Positions 1-9,494 of a stretch of 64,000 nt of DNA are shown piece by piece. Source of the DNA: Agapanthus africanus (lineage: Eukaryota > Streptophyta > Magnoliopsida > Asparagales > Amaryllidaceae); assembly GCA_030015575.1 (NCBI GenBank), contig JASDDO010000006.1, positions 320,278,361 through 320,342,360 of the forward strand. Reading direction: 5' to 3'. The notes below the pieces were generated by a model. That model searched no databases. It had not been told where the DNA came from and saw nothing but the letters and a program-made list of their open reading frames with translations. The position numbers and the translations under genes were made by a program. How positions within the stretch are numbered: position 1 is the first letter of the stretch; the number at the start of each line of letters is the position of its first letter.

Positions 1-1069
1 TTCGCCTGAGCCAAGAAACCTCTGTGTAGGACTCTAAAGAATCGTCAATACGCCGGTAGCAGGTGATGATCATATCAAACACCCACAAGCTGCAAGCGGT
101 CAGCTAAACGTAACAGCCACCCAGGTATTGAGCGATCAGAAGATCAACAAGCTAGCCTGTGCGTTCTCCTGTGAATCCAATCAGTAACACTCCCGTACAG
201 TCCGGTCTGTTCGTCTGATATGTCGCATATCAAGTCTAGGGGTGGTATACGTCAGACCCCAGTAACCGATAAGTCGTGTCGATGTGTGGCTCATAACAGG
301 TCGAGAAACTACTAGTAACACTTACCAGTAAATCTCTATATCAGCCCTGGCCAGGGACTTCCAGTTATAGCCAATCGAACACAGCATAATATCAACTCCC
401 TATACCGGGAGAGACGAATCCCCTCCTATCGCTCATTGCCTCCATGTGATTCGGGACTGTACCCAAAAGCCACCGTTTTGCACGCCCTCTTGGACGTGGT
501 AAGGTGGAAATCAAAGCACAATGGGAATCACACAAGACTCTATGACGATCTCGGGTCTATAGACTACCCTGCACCAGTGTCACCGGAGAACTGCCATCTG
601 ACGTGTGGTATAACACCATCTGGGAGTTCTCGGCGAGTCCGTCCAGTGTACCCAGTCTCCACTGAGCACCCGTACACCATCTCTGATGTCAAACACCGAT
701 GGATATGGGATCATCCATCGCCCATCATATGGGTCAAGATGCGTATACGCTAGTCTACTCTGGTGTATCGATGCCCTGTCTCGATATACCCTCGACTAGG
801 AACAGTTATAGGATGTACTCATCGACTACCATGGCCCCACTAGTATGATCTCATCATAGTTCTAGTAGTCGAGTACAGATCCTAAGGGCTTTATCAACAT
901 GTGAGAGAAAAACAGCAAACCAATACAAGTCAACATGTTAAGATAAAGTGAAACCAAATAGCATACTATCATGACAAGCAAGAAAGTCATCTCTATATAT
1001 ATCCAAGCATCCATTATAATATACATCATATGTACAACAATGGCCTCTAGGGCATATACATAACTAACA
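1..1069 (-). repeat. 3' LTR of Copia A (partial)
   Basis: Collinear copy of 8116-9184. Its element-sense start, TGTTAGT, lies at 1069 directly after a polypurine tract. The opening, with TATGCCCTAGAGG-like sequence about 12 bp in, recurs in the LTRs at 9495, 17536, 25831 and 38410, so these families share an LTR tip. About 1.1 kb of this LTR is beyond the window start. Confidence 0.93.
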
Positions 1070-1083
1070 ATCTCCCACTTGCA
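1070..1083 (-). other. polypurine tract of Copia A
   Basis: On the minus strand this reads GCAAGTGGGAGAT just before the LTR tip TGTTAG. That is the purine-rich plus-strand primer expected here, and the same string precedes the 3' LTR of Copia B at 17523-17535. It follows the pol stop codon directly. Confidence 0.85.
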
Positions 1084-4000
1084 CTAAGGCCAGCTGCTGT
1101 AGTATCTCATACCTAGCATCCCGAATAATCTCTCAAACTGTATCTGGGGAATAGCCTTCGTGAATGGATCCGCAGTGTTGTCCTTCGTATCTACTCTCCT
1201 GACCTCGATCTCCCGGCGATCAACTATCTCCGTGATCAGGTGATACCGCCTCAGAATATGTCTGGACTTTTGATGGGACCTGGGTTCCTTGGCTAACGCC
1301 ACAGCTCCATTGTTATCGCAATACAGAGGTATTGGATGCTCAATGGATGGAACCACACCAAGTTCACTAATGAACTTCTTTATCCAGACAGCCTCCTTGG
1401 CAGCATCGTTGGCAGCGATGTATTCAGCCTCCATTGTTGAGTCTGCAACGGTATCCTGTTTGGAACTCTTCCAACATACCGCCCCTCCATTGAGGGTAAA
1501 GACAAAACCCGAATGCGACTTAGAGTCGTCCTTATCACTTTGGAAGCTGGAATCGGTAAAGGACTCCGCCTGGAGTTCTCCGTTACCATACACCAAGAAC
1601 ATCTCCTTAGTCCTTCGTAAGTACTTGAGAATGTTCTTCACAGCTGTCCAGTGACTCTCTCCAGGATCTGCTTGATACCGACTCACTACACTTAGTGAGT
1701 ATGCTACATCGGGTCTGGTACATAGCATCGCATACATGATAGAGCCTACTGCCGAAGCATAGGGTATCCCTTGCATGCGAGCTCTCTCCAAATCAGTCTT
1801 GGGAGACATCTCTTTGGAGAGAGTGAGTCCAGAGATCGTGGGTTGGTTCCCACGCTTGGATTCTTCCATACTAAACCTCTTTAGTATGGTGTCAATGTAC
1901 CTGGATTGGGACAATCCCAGTATCCGTTTAGATCTATCTCTATAGATCATGATTCCCAATATGCAGGAGGCATCACCTAGATCTTTCATTGAGAATCTCT
2001 GTGATAAGAAGAGCTTGACTGATTGCAGCATAGAAATATCATTTCCTATCAAGAGTATATCATCCACGTACAATACGAGGAAGACTACCTTACCCTCTGC
2101 TACCTTCTTATAGATACAAGGTTCATCTATATTTTTGATGAAGTCAAACTCTTTGACTACTATATCAAAGCAGATGTTCCAACTCCGCGATGCTTGCTTT
2201 AACCCATAAATGGATTTAAGCAGTTTGCACACCTTTCCGCTGCTCCCACTATCTACGAAGCCCTCTGGCTGAGTCATGTACACGCACTCTTCTAAATCAC
2301 CATTTAGAAAGGCGGTCTTAACATCCATTTGCCAGATTTCGTAGTCATGGTATGCAGCAATGGCAAGTAAGATCCGGATGGACTTAAGCATAGCCACTGG
2401 AGAAAAGGTTTCGTCATAATCCACACCTGGTCGTTGACGAAATCCCTTTGCTACAAATCTAGCTTTGAAAGTCTCAACTTTTCCATCTACACCAAATTTC
2501 CTTTTAAAAATCCACTTGCTCCCAATGGGTTTTACCCCTTCAGGAGCATTTTCCAAAATCCATACTTTATTGGTGTACATGGATTCCATCTCAGATTGCA
2601 TTGCATCCAGCCATTTCATAGAGTCACCACTCGTGATGGCCTGCACGAAGCTAGTTGGGTCATCATCTTCCATGATGCAATCCTCGCTTCCACCATCAAT
2701 GAGAAATCCGTAGTATCTCTCAGGTGGATGAGAAACCCTGCTAGATCGGCGGAGAGGCTGGGGTTCGTCGGGTATTACTGAATCTTCTGGTTCCAACAAA
2801 TCATCAGTTGTAGTTTGTGGTGCTGGAACCTCTTCCAGCTCTACCTCTTTGCCACTAATTTCTTTTATAAGAAATTCCTTTTCTAAAAAGGTGGCATATT
2901 GAGAAACAAACACTTTTTGTTCCTCACCGTGGTAGAAGATATATCCATAAGAATCTTTTGGATATCTTGCCTCGAGTTTGTCCGGATTTTGCTTTTTAAC
3001 ATAGGCCGGACAACCCCATATCTTAACTCGTTTAAGAGATGGTCTCTTCCCATTCCATATCTCATATGGAGTGGTAGGCACCGATTTAGTTGGAACTCTA
3101 TTCAATAGATATGCGGCTGTCAGCAGCGCATACCCCCAAAAGGAAATAGGTAACTCAGCTGTACTCATCATCGAGCGCACCATATCTAATAGGGTGCGAT
3201 TCCTTCGTTCCGATACACCGTTGTGCTGTGGTGTATAAGGAGGAGTAAGCTGAGAGAGAATCCCATTCTCTTTTAGATAATCTAGGAACTCATTGCTTAA
3301 GTATTCTCCTCCTCGATCAGATCGAAGGATCTTAATACTTTTGCCCGTTTGTTTTTCTACTTCGTGCTTATATTCTCTGAATTTCTCAAAAGCTTCAGAC
3401 TTGTGTTTTAATAGGAACACATGCCCGTATCTAGAGAGATCGTCAGTGAATGTAATGAAGTAGGAAGAACCGTTCCTGGCATGCGTAGACATGGGACCGC
3501 ATACATCACTATGTACCAGTCCTAAGAGTTCGGTAACTCTTTCTCCGTGTCCACTAAACGGAACTTTGGTCATTTTTCCTTTGAGACATGAATGGCAAGT
3601 ATCATAAGATGATAATTCGAACGGATTCAAATAACCATCCTTATGTAACTTAGCCAGTCGTGTCGCATTGATATGACCAAGTCTACAATGCCACAAGTAG
3701 GATTCGTTCATATCTGAACTTTTCCTCTTGTGTGTGTTTTGTATATTCAGGACTGTATTCTGATTCAGAATGAATATGCCATTATGTAACGAGCCTGATG
3801 CAATCAACTTTTGATCTAGGAATATGTTCATAACATTATCCTTTACTATAAAATTATATCCTTCTTTACTTAATAAAGAAACTGATATAATATTACACAT
3901 CATGTTCGGTATATAATAGCACTCATTTAGAATCAGTGTATTACGACTTGGTAATACAAGGTGATATTCGCCAACTGCTTTGGCTACAATACTTGCACCG

Positions 4001-4329
4001 TTCCGTACTTGGACGGAATGATCACATTTTCCCAGTTCTCTACCTTTACGTAGCCCATGTAACAATTTACATATGTGGGATCCTGATCCGGTATCTAATA
4101 CCCAGGACGTAGGGTGAACTGAAAAACAGTTCTCAATAACTAACACACCCGAAGAAGATGCATCAACATGCATGTTCTTTTGGGCGGCATGAGAATCCAG
4201 ATATTCTCCTGTTTCCTGTTCAGTCTTATAACTCTTATAAGAAAGAACGGGTCCAGCATTCCCTTGCTCAGTACAATAATTAGGTTCAGTCAATACATCC
4301 ATATTATTATCTTGATTATAGCCTGACAT
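1084..4329 (-). CDS. Copia pol polyprotein without recognisable gag
   Basis: An uninterrupted frame runs 4383-1084 (1099 codons). I take the ATG at 4329 as the start: the 18 codons before it translate a pyrimidine tract ending in CAG that looks like a splice acceptor, and that ATG follows GCGACC. Residues below count from 4383. Aspartic protease motif DTG at about 97-99; GAG-pre-integrase zinc-binding region about 230-270 (HC..GH, CHSC); integrase catalytic D293, D356, E392; reverse transcriptase from about 590 with YVDD at 772-775; RNase H from about 935 with D944, E985 and D1023. No gag domain or CCHC knuckle precedes the protease, although the family normally has one. Compared with Copia B, eight codons are missing in the integrase C-terminal part near residue 473, in frame. 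The frame could still be translated, but capsid protein would have to come from elsewhere. Confidence 0.9.
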   Translation of the reverse strand: MSGYNQDNNMDVLTEPNYCTEQGNAGPVLSYKSYKTEQETGEYLDSHAAQKNMHVDASSSGVLVIENCFSVHPTSWVLDTGSGSHICKLLHGLRKGRELGKCDHSVQVRNGASIVAKAVGEYHLVLPSRNTLILNECYYIPNMMCNIISVSLLSKEGYNFIVKDNVMNIFLDQKLIASGSLHNGIFILNQNTVLNIQNTHKRKSSDMNESYLWHCRLGHINATRLAKLHKDGYLNPFELSSYDTCHSCLKGKMTKVPFSGHGERVTELLGLVHSDVCGPMSTHARNGSSYFITFTDDLSRYGHVFLLKHKSEAFEKFREYKHEVEKQTGKSIKILRSDRGGEYLSNEFLDYLKENGILSQLTPPYTPQHNGVSERRNRTLLDMVRSMMSTAELPISFWGYALLTAAYLLNRVPTKSVPTTPYEIWNGKRPSLKRVKIWGCPAYVKKQNPDKLEARYPKDSYGYIFYHGEEQKVFVSQYATFLEKEFLIKEISGKEVELEEVPAPQTTTDDLLEPEDSVIPDEPQPLRRSSRVSHPPERYYGFLIDGGSEDCIMEDDDPTSFVQAITSGDSMKWLDAMQSEMESMYTNKVWILENAPEGVKPIGSKWIFKRKFGVDGKVETFKARFVAKGFRQRPGVDYDETFSPVAMLKSIRILLAIAAYHDYEIWQMDVKTAFLNGDLEECVYMTQPEGFVDSGSSGKVCKLLKSIYGLKQASRSWNICFDIVVKEFDFIKNIDEPCIYKKVAEGKVVFLVLYVDDILLIGNDISMLQSVKLFLSQRFSMKDLGDASCILGIMIYRDRSKRILGLSQSRYIDTILKRFSMEESKRGNQPTISGLTLSKEMSPKTDLERARMQGIPYASAVGSIMYAMLCTRPDVAYSLSVVSRYQADPGESHWTAVKNILKYLRRTKEMFLVYGNGELQAESFTDSSFQSDKDDSKSHSGFVFTLNGGAVCWKSSKQDTVADSTMEAEYIAANDAAKEAVWIKKFISELGVVPSIEHPIPLYCDNNGAVALAKEPRSHQKSRHILRRYHLITEIVDRREIEVRRVDTKDNTADPFTKAIPQIQFERLFGMLGMRYYSSWP

Positions 4330-6981
4330 GGTCGCTACCTGGAGAGAGAGAGAAGAAAAACACTTTAGCGTATGCTCTTGCAAGATTAGATTGGTTATTA
4401 TCTTTTCTAATCAGGATGTCTCCCACTGTTTTTATCAAATCTTCCTTCAAACCCTAAAAGGTAAGATTAGCCGGGATTAATTACACCCTACAATTTCGTC
4501 AATCTTTCAGCCAGATCAGTGTCGGTATTTTGAGGGAGGTTCCCTGTGCTTTCGCACGGACCTAATTAAAATAAATCTCGTTTTCCCAGAGGCGTAACCC
4601 CGTTAACACTTTTCTAGACACCTACTTGATCGGCTAATTGTCCTGTGTAAAACTCTCCCAGGAGTAACTCTTACTCGCAGTGGGTACCGGGATCCAACTA
4701 TCTTATAGGAGGTATGCAATCTCATTGCAAATTTCAACTTTTGAAATTCCCGATAATGCTTTTACCCCTAGTGTCTTATGACCTTAACTATGGTCAACAA
4801 ATCATAAGCACTAGTCAAGTTCTACCCGTCATTTCTTGATTAATTTAGACCCACCCACATGACCCTTAACTATGGTCAACAAAGTCATATGACTGTCTTA
4901 ATTAATCACATCTTATGTTATATAGGAAAACATCACTTAACTACCGTACACTGCGCCTTAACTATGGTCAACAAACGCAGCACGAATACTAAGTACTCTA
5001 TTTTCCTAAAATGACGGAGGGTTACGCAGGTTTTTCAGAAAACCATGAGCGTAATGAACTTGATATCGTCGTAGAATCGAGTAGTTTTTGAAAAGGAGTG
5101 TTTTTGAGGCTTTTCTTAGTTTCGCTAAAGGGGTCACTCCCGGTGAAGGGATCGTCGGTCCTTTCCTCATCGAATAAGGTGCAGGATATATCATATATAC
5201 CGCTGTGCAAAGCAAAACTTTAAAAGCAATCAAAAGACAAACCGAGTTTTGTAGCATCTGCCAGTTTCGCTAAAGAGGTCACTCCCGATGAAGGGATCGT
5301 CGGCTCTTTCCCCATCGAATAAGGTGCAGGATATATCATATATATCACTGTGCAAAGCAAAACTGTAGCTACCCTTTTTATAAAGTTTTGATTCTACAAC
5401 ATCTTTAGGTTTCTTTTCTTTTTATTAATCTTATTAAGAAAATCCCATCAGCTTATGCTTCCTAAGCATCACAGAAGAAACGAAAGCAGTAATATTTATA
5501 TATCAGCATATATATATAGTATAAGCATTCGTCTCAGGCAGTAATATGATCTCATCACAGAACATTGCAGCAGAAGAACATATATGAAATATTGGATATA
5601 CTAGGACGTCCGTGTTTTCAATACGAGCCTGTATAAAACACGGATTCCACGGTCGCGACGAATAGCCAAACCCACATCCCAAGACCCCTACGAGAGCGGC
5701 AAGTAACACTGCCAATTCTAGGGTTAGGAGACCCGGTCTCGACTCCTCGAGATGGCCTCCCACTGGATCCTAGAACCCGGTTACTTGTGCTCCCCTCCTT
5801 GGGTCTACCTAATGCGGAAAAGTAAATAATATACAACGGTGACATCATCCGCAACCTGGAAGTGCCCCAATAAAAGAATATTACATTACAAATGAATTTT
5901 ACATGAATGAAAATAAAAACCCTCATCTCACATAAAACCTCCGGCTATTCAGAACGCGACGATCCAATATAACATATCACAGCAACACATAATATCACAT
6001 ATCATCAACGTAAGTAAATATGCGCATCCCAATTGTCGTTGACATATAGCAACGAAACCGGCGATATCACATATTACACTTACGGTCACAGAAAATAAAG
6101 TGTAAAACTACAACATTTGGAATCCACAATCACTTTAGACATCGTAAATCCGAAGTATCACATACTTCGCATTTCATGCCTAACTCTATGAATTCCACAT
6201 ATTGTATCACATTCCAGATAAATAGACAGTATTAAACTTTTCGAACAGATAATCAAATACCCAAAATTCTCTAAAGTGCTCAACACTTGAGCGAAATTCA
6301 AATAATCCCAGAAGATGTCACAGTACCAGTGATCCAGCCGTAGAAGGGTCAAGCCAACGCCTCACATGTGGCACGCCGTACTGCCCCAAACCTGAAGGTT
6401 CTAAAGGCAGTTCAAGACGGTCACATAATCGAGTTAAGGTTTGTTGTCTTCTAGAGGGTCCACCGCTTAACTTGTACAATTTTTCCGAAAGATTTAAACC
6501 AGATAAAAATTCAACACTTGAAAGTTTGCCGTGCCGGTAAATAGTGAGTTAATGATATCCGTTAAAATAGTTTAACAGTTTCTAAATATCCAGAAAGAAT
6601 TACGAATTTAAATATTCCGATCGAATCTACTATTACAAAACAAACCCCAGAAGTCTTAACACTTAAAACAGTTTAAAAATACCCAGAAGTATCAACAAGC
6701 ACCTACGGTTATTACCATGAAAAACACGTGTCACAAATCCATGATTCCGCCGCGGAACCGCCGCGGGAAGCATGTTGCCGCCGCGGTTCCGCCGCGGTTT
6801 GGTGGATTTGTGGGCCCGTGTTTCATGGTTATTCTTAGAATTCCCTGCTGATTTTTTTACGTATTTTTAATTCAGAAAAATCCCAGATTTTGAAAAATTT
6901 CCAGAGAGGGGGTTAACTTTGTCGGTTCGGGTTCGATCGGAGTTTTAACTTCGTTAACACATCGCCTAATGCTCTAGCTAG
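4330..6981 (-). other. long untranslated leader of Copia A
   Basis: About 2.65 kb between the primer site and the pol start, with no long frame. It is recognisably related to the leader of Copia B (11688-13739). It holds a near-exact direct duplication of about 100 bp (5120-5220 and 5264-5364), GC-rich CCGCGG repeats at 6748-6795, and three stem-loops at 4775-4808, 4856-4891 and 4951-4980 that share one loop. The end just before the pol ATG has a CT-rich tract and CAG, so part of the leader may be an intron; I did not find a convincing donor. Confidence 0.7.
4775..4980 (-). other. triple stem-loop cluster in Copia A leader
   Basis: Three copies of the 20-nt loop TTTGTTGACCATAGTTAAGG (minus strand) are each closed by a different perfect or near-perfect stem: CTTATGA/TCATAAG (4775-4781 with 4802-4808), CATATGAC/GTCATGTG with one T-G wobble in the sense strand (4856-4863 with 4884-4891), and CTGCG/CGCAG (4951-4955 with 4976-4980). 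Within the loop TTGAC can pair with GTTAA. The matching positions in Copia B form the same structures with altered bases. Confidence 0.7.
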
Positions 6982-6993
6982 GCTCTGATACCA
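6982..6993 (-). other. primer binding site of Copia A
   Basis: Minus-strand TGGTATCAGAGC, complementary to the 3' end of plant initiator methionine tRNA, placed one base inside the 5' LTR end. It fixes the inner LTR border at 6995. Confidence 0.93.
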
Positions 6994-6994
6994 C

Positions 6995-9184
6995 TGTAGG
7001 GTTCCTAGGCACTCTTGTGAAGGTTCATAAGGCATCAAACATGCCCGGATAAAAATTTAAACGTGCCGAACAACCCAAAGCCGGAATCTTTGCTAGATAA
7101 TTAGGGTTAAGCATACAAGATTACATCTTTTAAGCTAAGTGTGAGGGATTACAACCTTTGTAGTCCGCTCCTTCGCTTCACAAGCTCCGAGTAGAAGTCC
7201 CTTCGCCGCGATCCACGATCTCCCAGACTCAAGAGAGGCTCCACGACTCGAACGATCCATGCTAGCTTGAAGTGTTCCAAATCTCCGATGATCTACGTCG
7301 AAGTTTCAATAACTCAAACTTTCTCACTCTAAAGAGATGAACACACTAATCTCATGGGCTAGATGAGATGAGGATGAGAGAGTAGTATTTATGCTTTCTT
7401 TTTAAATCATTTTCTCATAATTTATCATCACAAAATGAATTACTAGTGAGCTCAAAATCAAGAGAGAAGAAGATGATAATGGAAAATGATAATGATAATT
7501 CCTTTTGTGATGAATAGAAAGAAATGTATATGATTGATATATAAACCATGGTCAAGGATGAGTGGCTAATAATGTGTAGAGAAACAACTAGAGTTAGGGT
7601 TTGGTTTGGTTAGCAATGTGTCATCAAAAAAATATCTTAACCATGACAAAAGATAAAGCTTCTAGAAGGTGCATGAAGCAACTAACCCTAATCAAACCCT
7701 AACCTCATTTAATCATCCTTAAACATGTTTAACAATAAATCATATCATGTCACAATAATATATATCACATATATATTATATATTTGCAACAAAAGAAAAT
7801 AATACAATTAACATATATCGCATATATATCAATGTATCATCCAGTGAGAAAATGAAATAATAAAGAGAGCCAATATTAGATAATGTAATACAATATATCA
7901 TATATATTATTATACATTAAATCATCGAATCAACACTTGATCCGACGATCCGGCTATATCGAATATTACCGACTAATATATCATGTACCGATTCATCGAA
8001 CCAACACTTGATCCGATGACCCGGTTCATATCTAAATATCGCGAGAATATAATACGGTATCTCATATCGCATTATCCTCGGTCCTGCGCATATCACATAT
8101 GTGCCTCTACTCCGTTTCGCCTGAGCCAAGAAACCTCTGTGTAGGACTCTAAAGAATCGTCAATACGCCGGTAGCAGGTGATGATCATATCAAACACCCA
8201 CAAGCTGCAAGCGGTCAGCTAAACATAACAGCCACCCAGGTATTGAGCGATCAGAAGATCAACAAGCTAGCCTGTGCGTTCTCCTGTGAATCCAATCAGT
8301 AACACTCCCGTACAGTCCGGTCTGTTCGTCTGATATGTCGCATATCAAGTCTAGGGGTGGTATACGTCAGACCCCAGTAACCGATAAGTCGTGTCGATGT
8401 GTGGCTCATAACGGGTCGAGAAACTACTAGTAACACTTACTAGTAAATCTCTATATCAGCCCTGGCCAGGGACTTCCAGTTATAGCCAATCGAACACAGC
8501 ACAATATCAACTCCCTATACCGGAAGAGACGAATCCCCTCCTATCGCTCATTGCCTCCATGTGATTCGGGACTGTACCCAAAAGCCACCGTTTTGCACGC
8601 CCTCTTGGACGTGGTAAGGTGGAAATCAAAGCACAGTGGGAATCACACAAGACTCTATGACGATCTCGGGTCTACAGACTACCCTGCACCAGTGTCACCG
8701 GAGAACTGCCATCTGACGTGTGGTATAACACCATCTGGGAGTTCTCGGCGAGTCCGTCCAGTGTACCCAGTCTCCACTGAGCACCCGTACACCATCTCTG
8801 ATGTCAAACACCGATGGATATGGGATCATCCATCGCCCATCATATGGGTCAAGATGCGTATATGCTAGTCTACTCTGGTGTATCGATGCCCTGTCTCGAT
8901 ATACCCTCGACTAGGAACAGTTATAGGATGTACTCATCGACTACCATGGCCCCACTAGTATGATCTCATCATAGTCCTAGTAGTCGAGTACAGATCCTAA
9001 GGGCTTTATCAACATGTGAGAGAAAAACAGCAAACCAATACAAGTCAACATGTTAAGATAAAGTGAAACCAAATAGCATATTATCATGACGAGCAAGAAA
9101 GTCATCTCTATATATATCCAAGCATCCATTATAATAAACATCATATATACAACAATGACCTCTAGGGCATATACATAACTAACA
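6995..9184 (-). repeat. 5' LTR of Copia A
   Basis: 2190 bp, with TG at its element-sense start (9184) and CA at its end (6995). It is closely related along its length to the solo LTRs at 25831-27996 and 38410-40528 and more distantly to the LTRs of Copia B. It should carry the element promoter. The 105-codon frame near 8551-8868 is antisense and is broken in the related solo LTR, so I do not call a gene. Confidence 0.93.
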
Positions 9185-9489
9185 ATATCATGATGGATTA
9201 TCTAAGAATCATTAGCCTTATTTGAGACTTAGATTAACTTAGAAGGTGTGATGAAGATCGTTAGTCATATATGGGACTAAGATCAATTTGGATATCATGA
9301 ATGTAAGCTTAGCCAATTTGGGCTAAGATTGGGTTTCTGTATCACCCAGCAGTGCTAAGCACTCTGTTGCATATAGCGCTCACGTGTGTTTCATGTGAGG
9401 CGCTAAGCGTCTGACGCTCACGTGTGATTCACGTGAGGCGCTGCACTAGTGATAAACACTAAATTTTTCTGTTTTCTGGCACTCACTTA
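9185..9489 (-). repeat. hairpin-rich module M1, left fragment
   Basis: No gene. The sequence is a diverged reverse complement of about 31290-31670: the same order of TCAC-GTGA palindromes, the CACTAGTG-type repeat and the segment with GACTAAGATCAA. It continues at 19686 after Copia B, so Copia B inserted into this module and Copia A lies at or in its outer side. Confidence 0.65.
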
Positions 9490-9494
9490 TATTT

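Larger units (their letters stand above)
1..9184 (-). mobile_element. Copia-type LTR retrotransposon A (left end outside window)
   Basis: Minus-strand element, reading from high to low coordinates: 5' LTR (6995-9184), primer binding site (6982-6993), long leader, one long pol frame, polypurine tract (1070-1083), 3' LTR (1 to 1069, cut by the window edge). Bases 1-1069 align without net gaps to 8116-9184; by eye I count about 14 mismatches, 13 of them transitions, so roughly 1.3% divergence and a fairly recent insertion. From the full LTR length of 2190 bp the whole element would be about 10.3 kb. The right target site would be ATATC at 9185-9189; its partner is outside the window. The element sits in a copy of the hairpin-rich repeat described from 9185 onward. 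Confidence 0.95.

Noticed and set aside
436-753. 105-codon frame repeated at 8551-8868
   Set aside because: It is antisense within both LTR copies of Copia A; its repetition only reflects the LTR duplication, and the related solo LTR (minus strand near 26430) has an in-frame stop.
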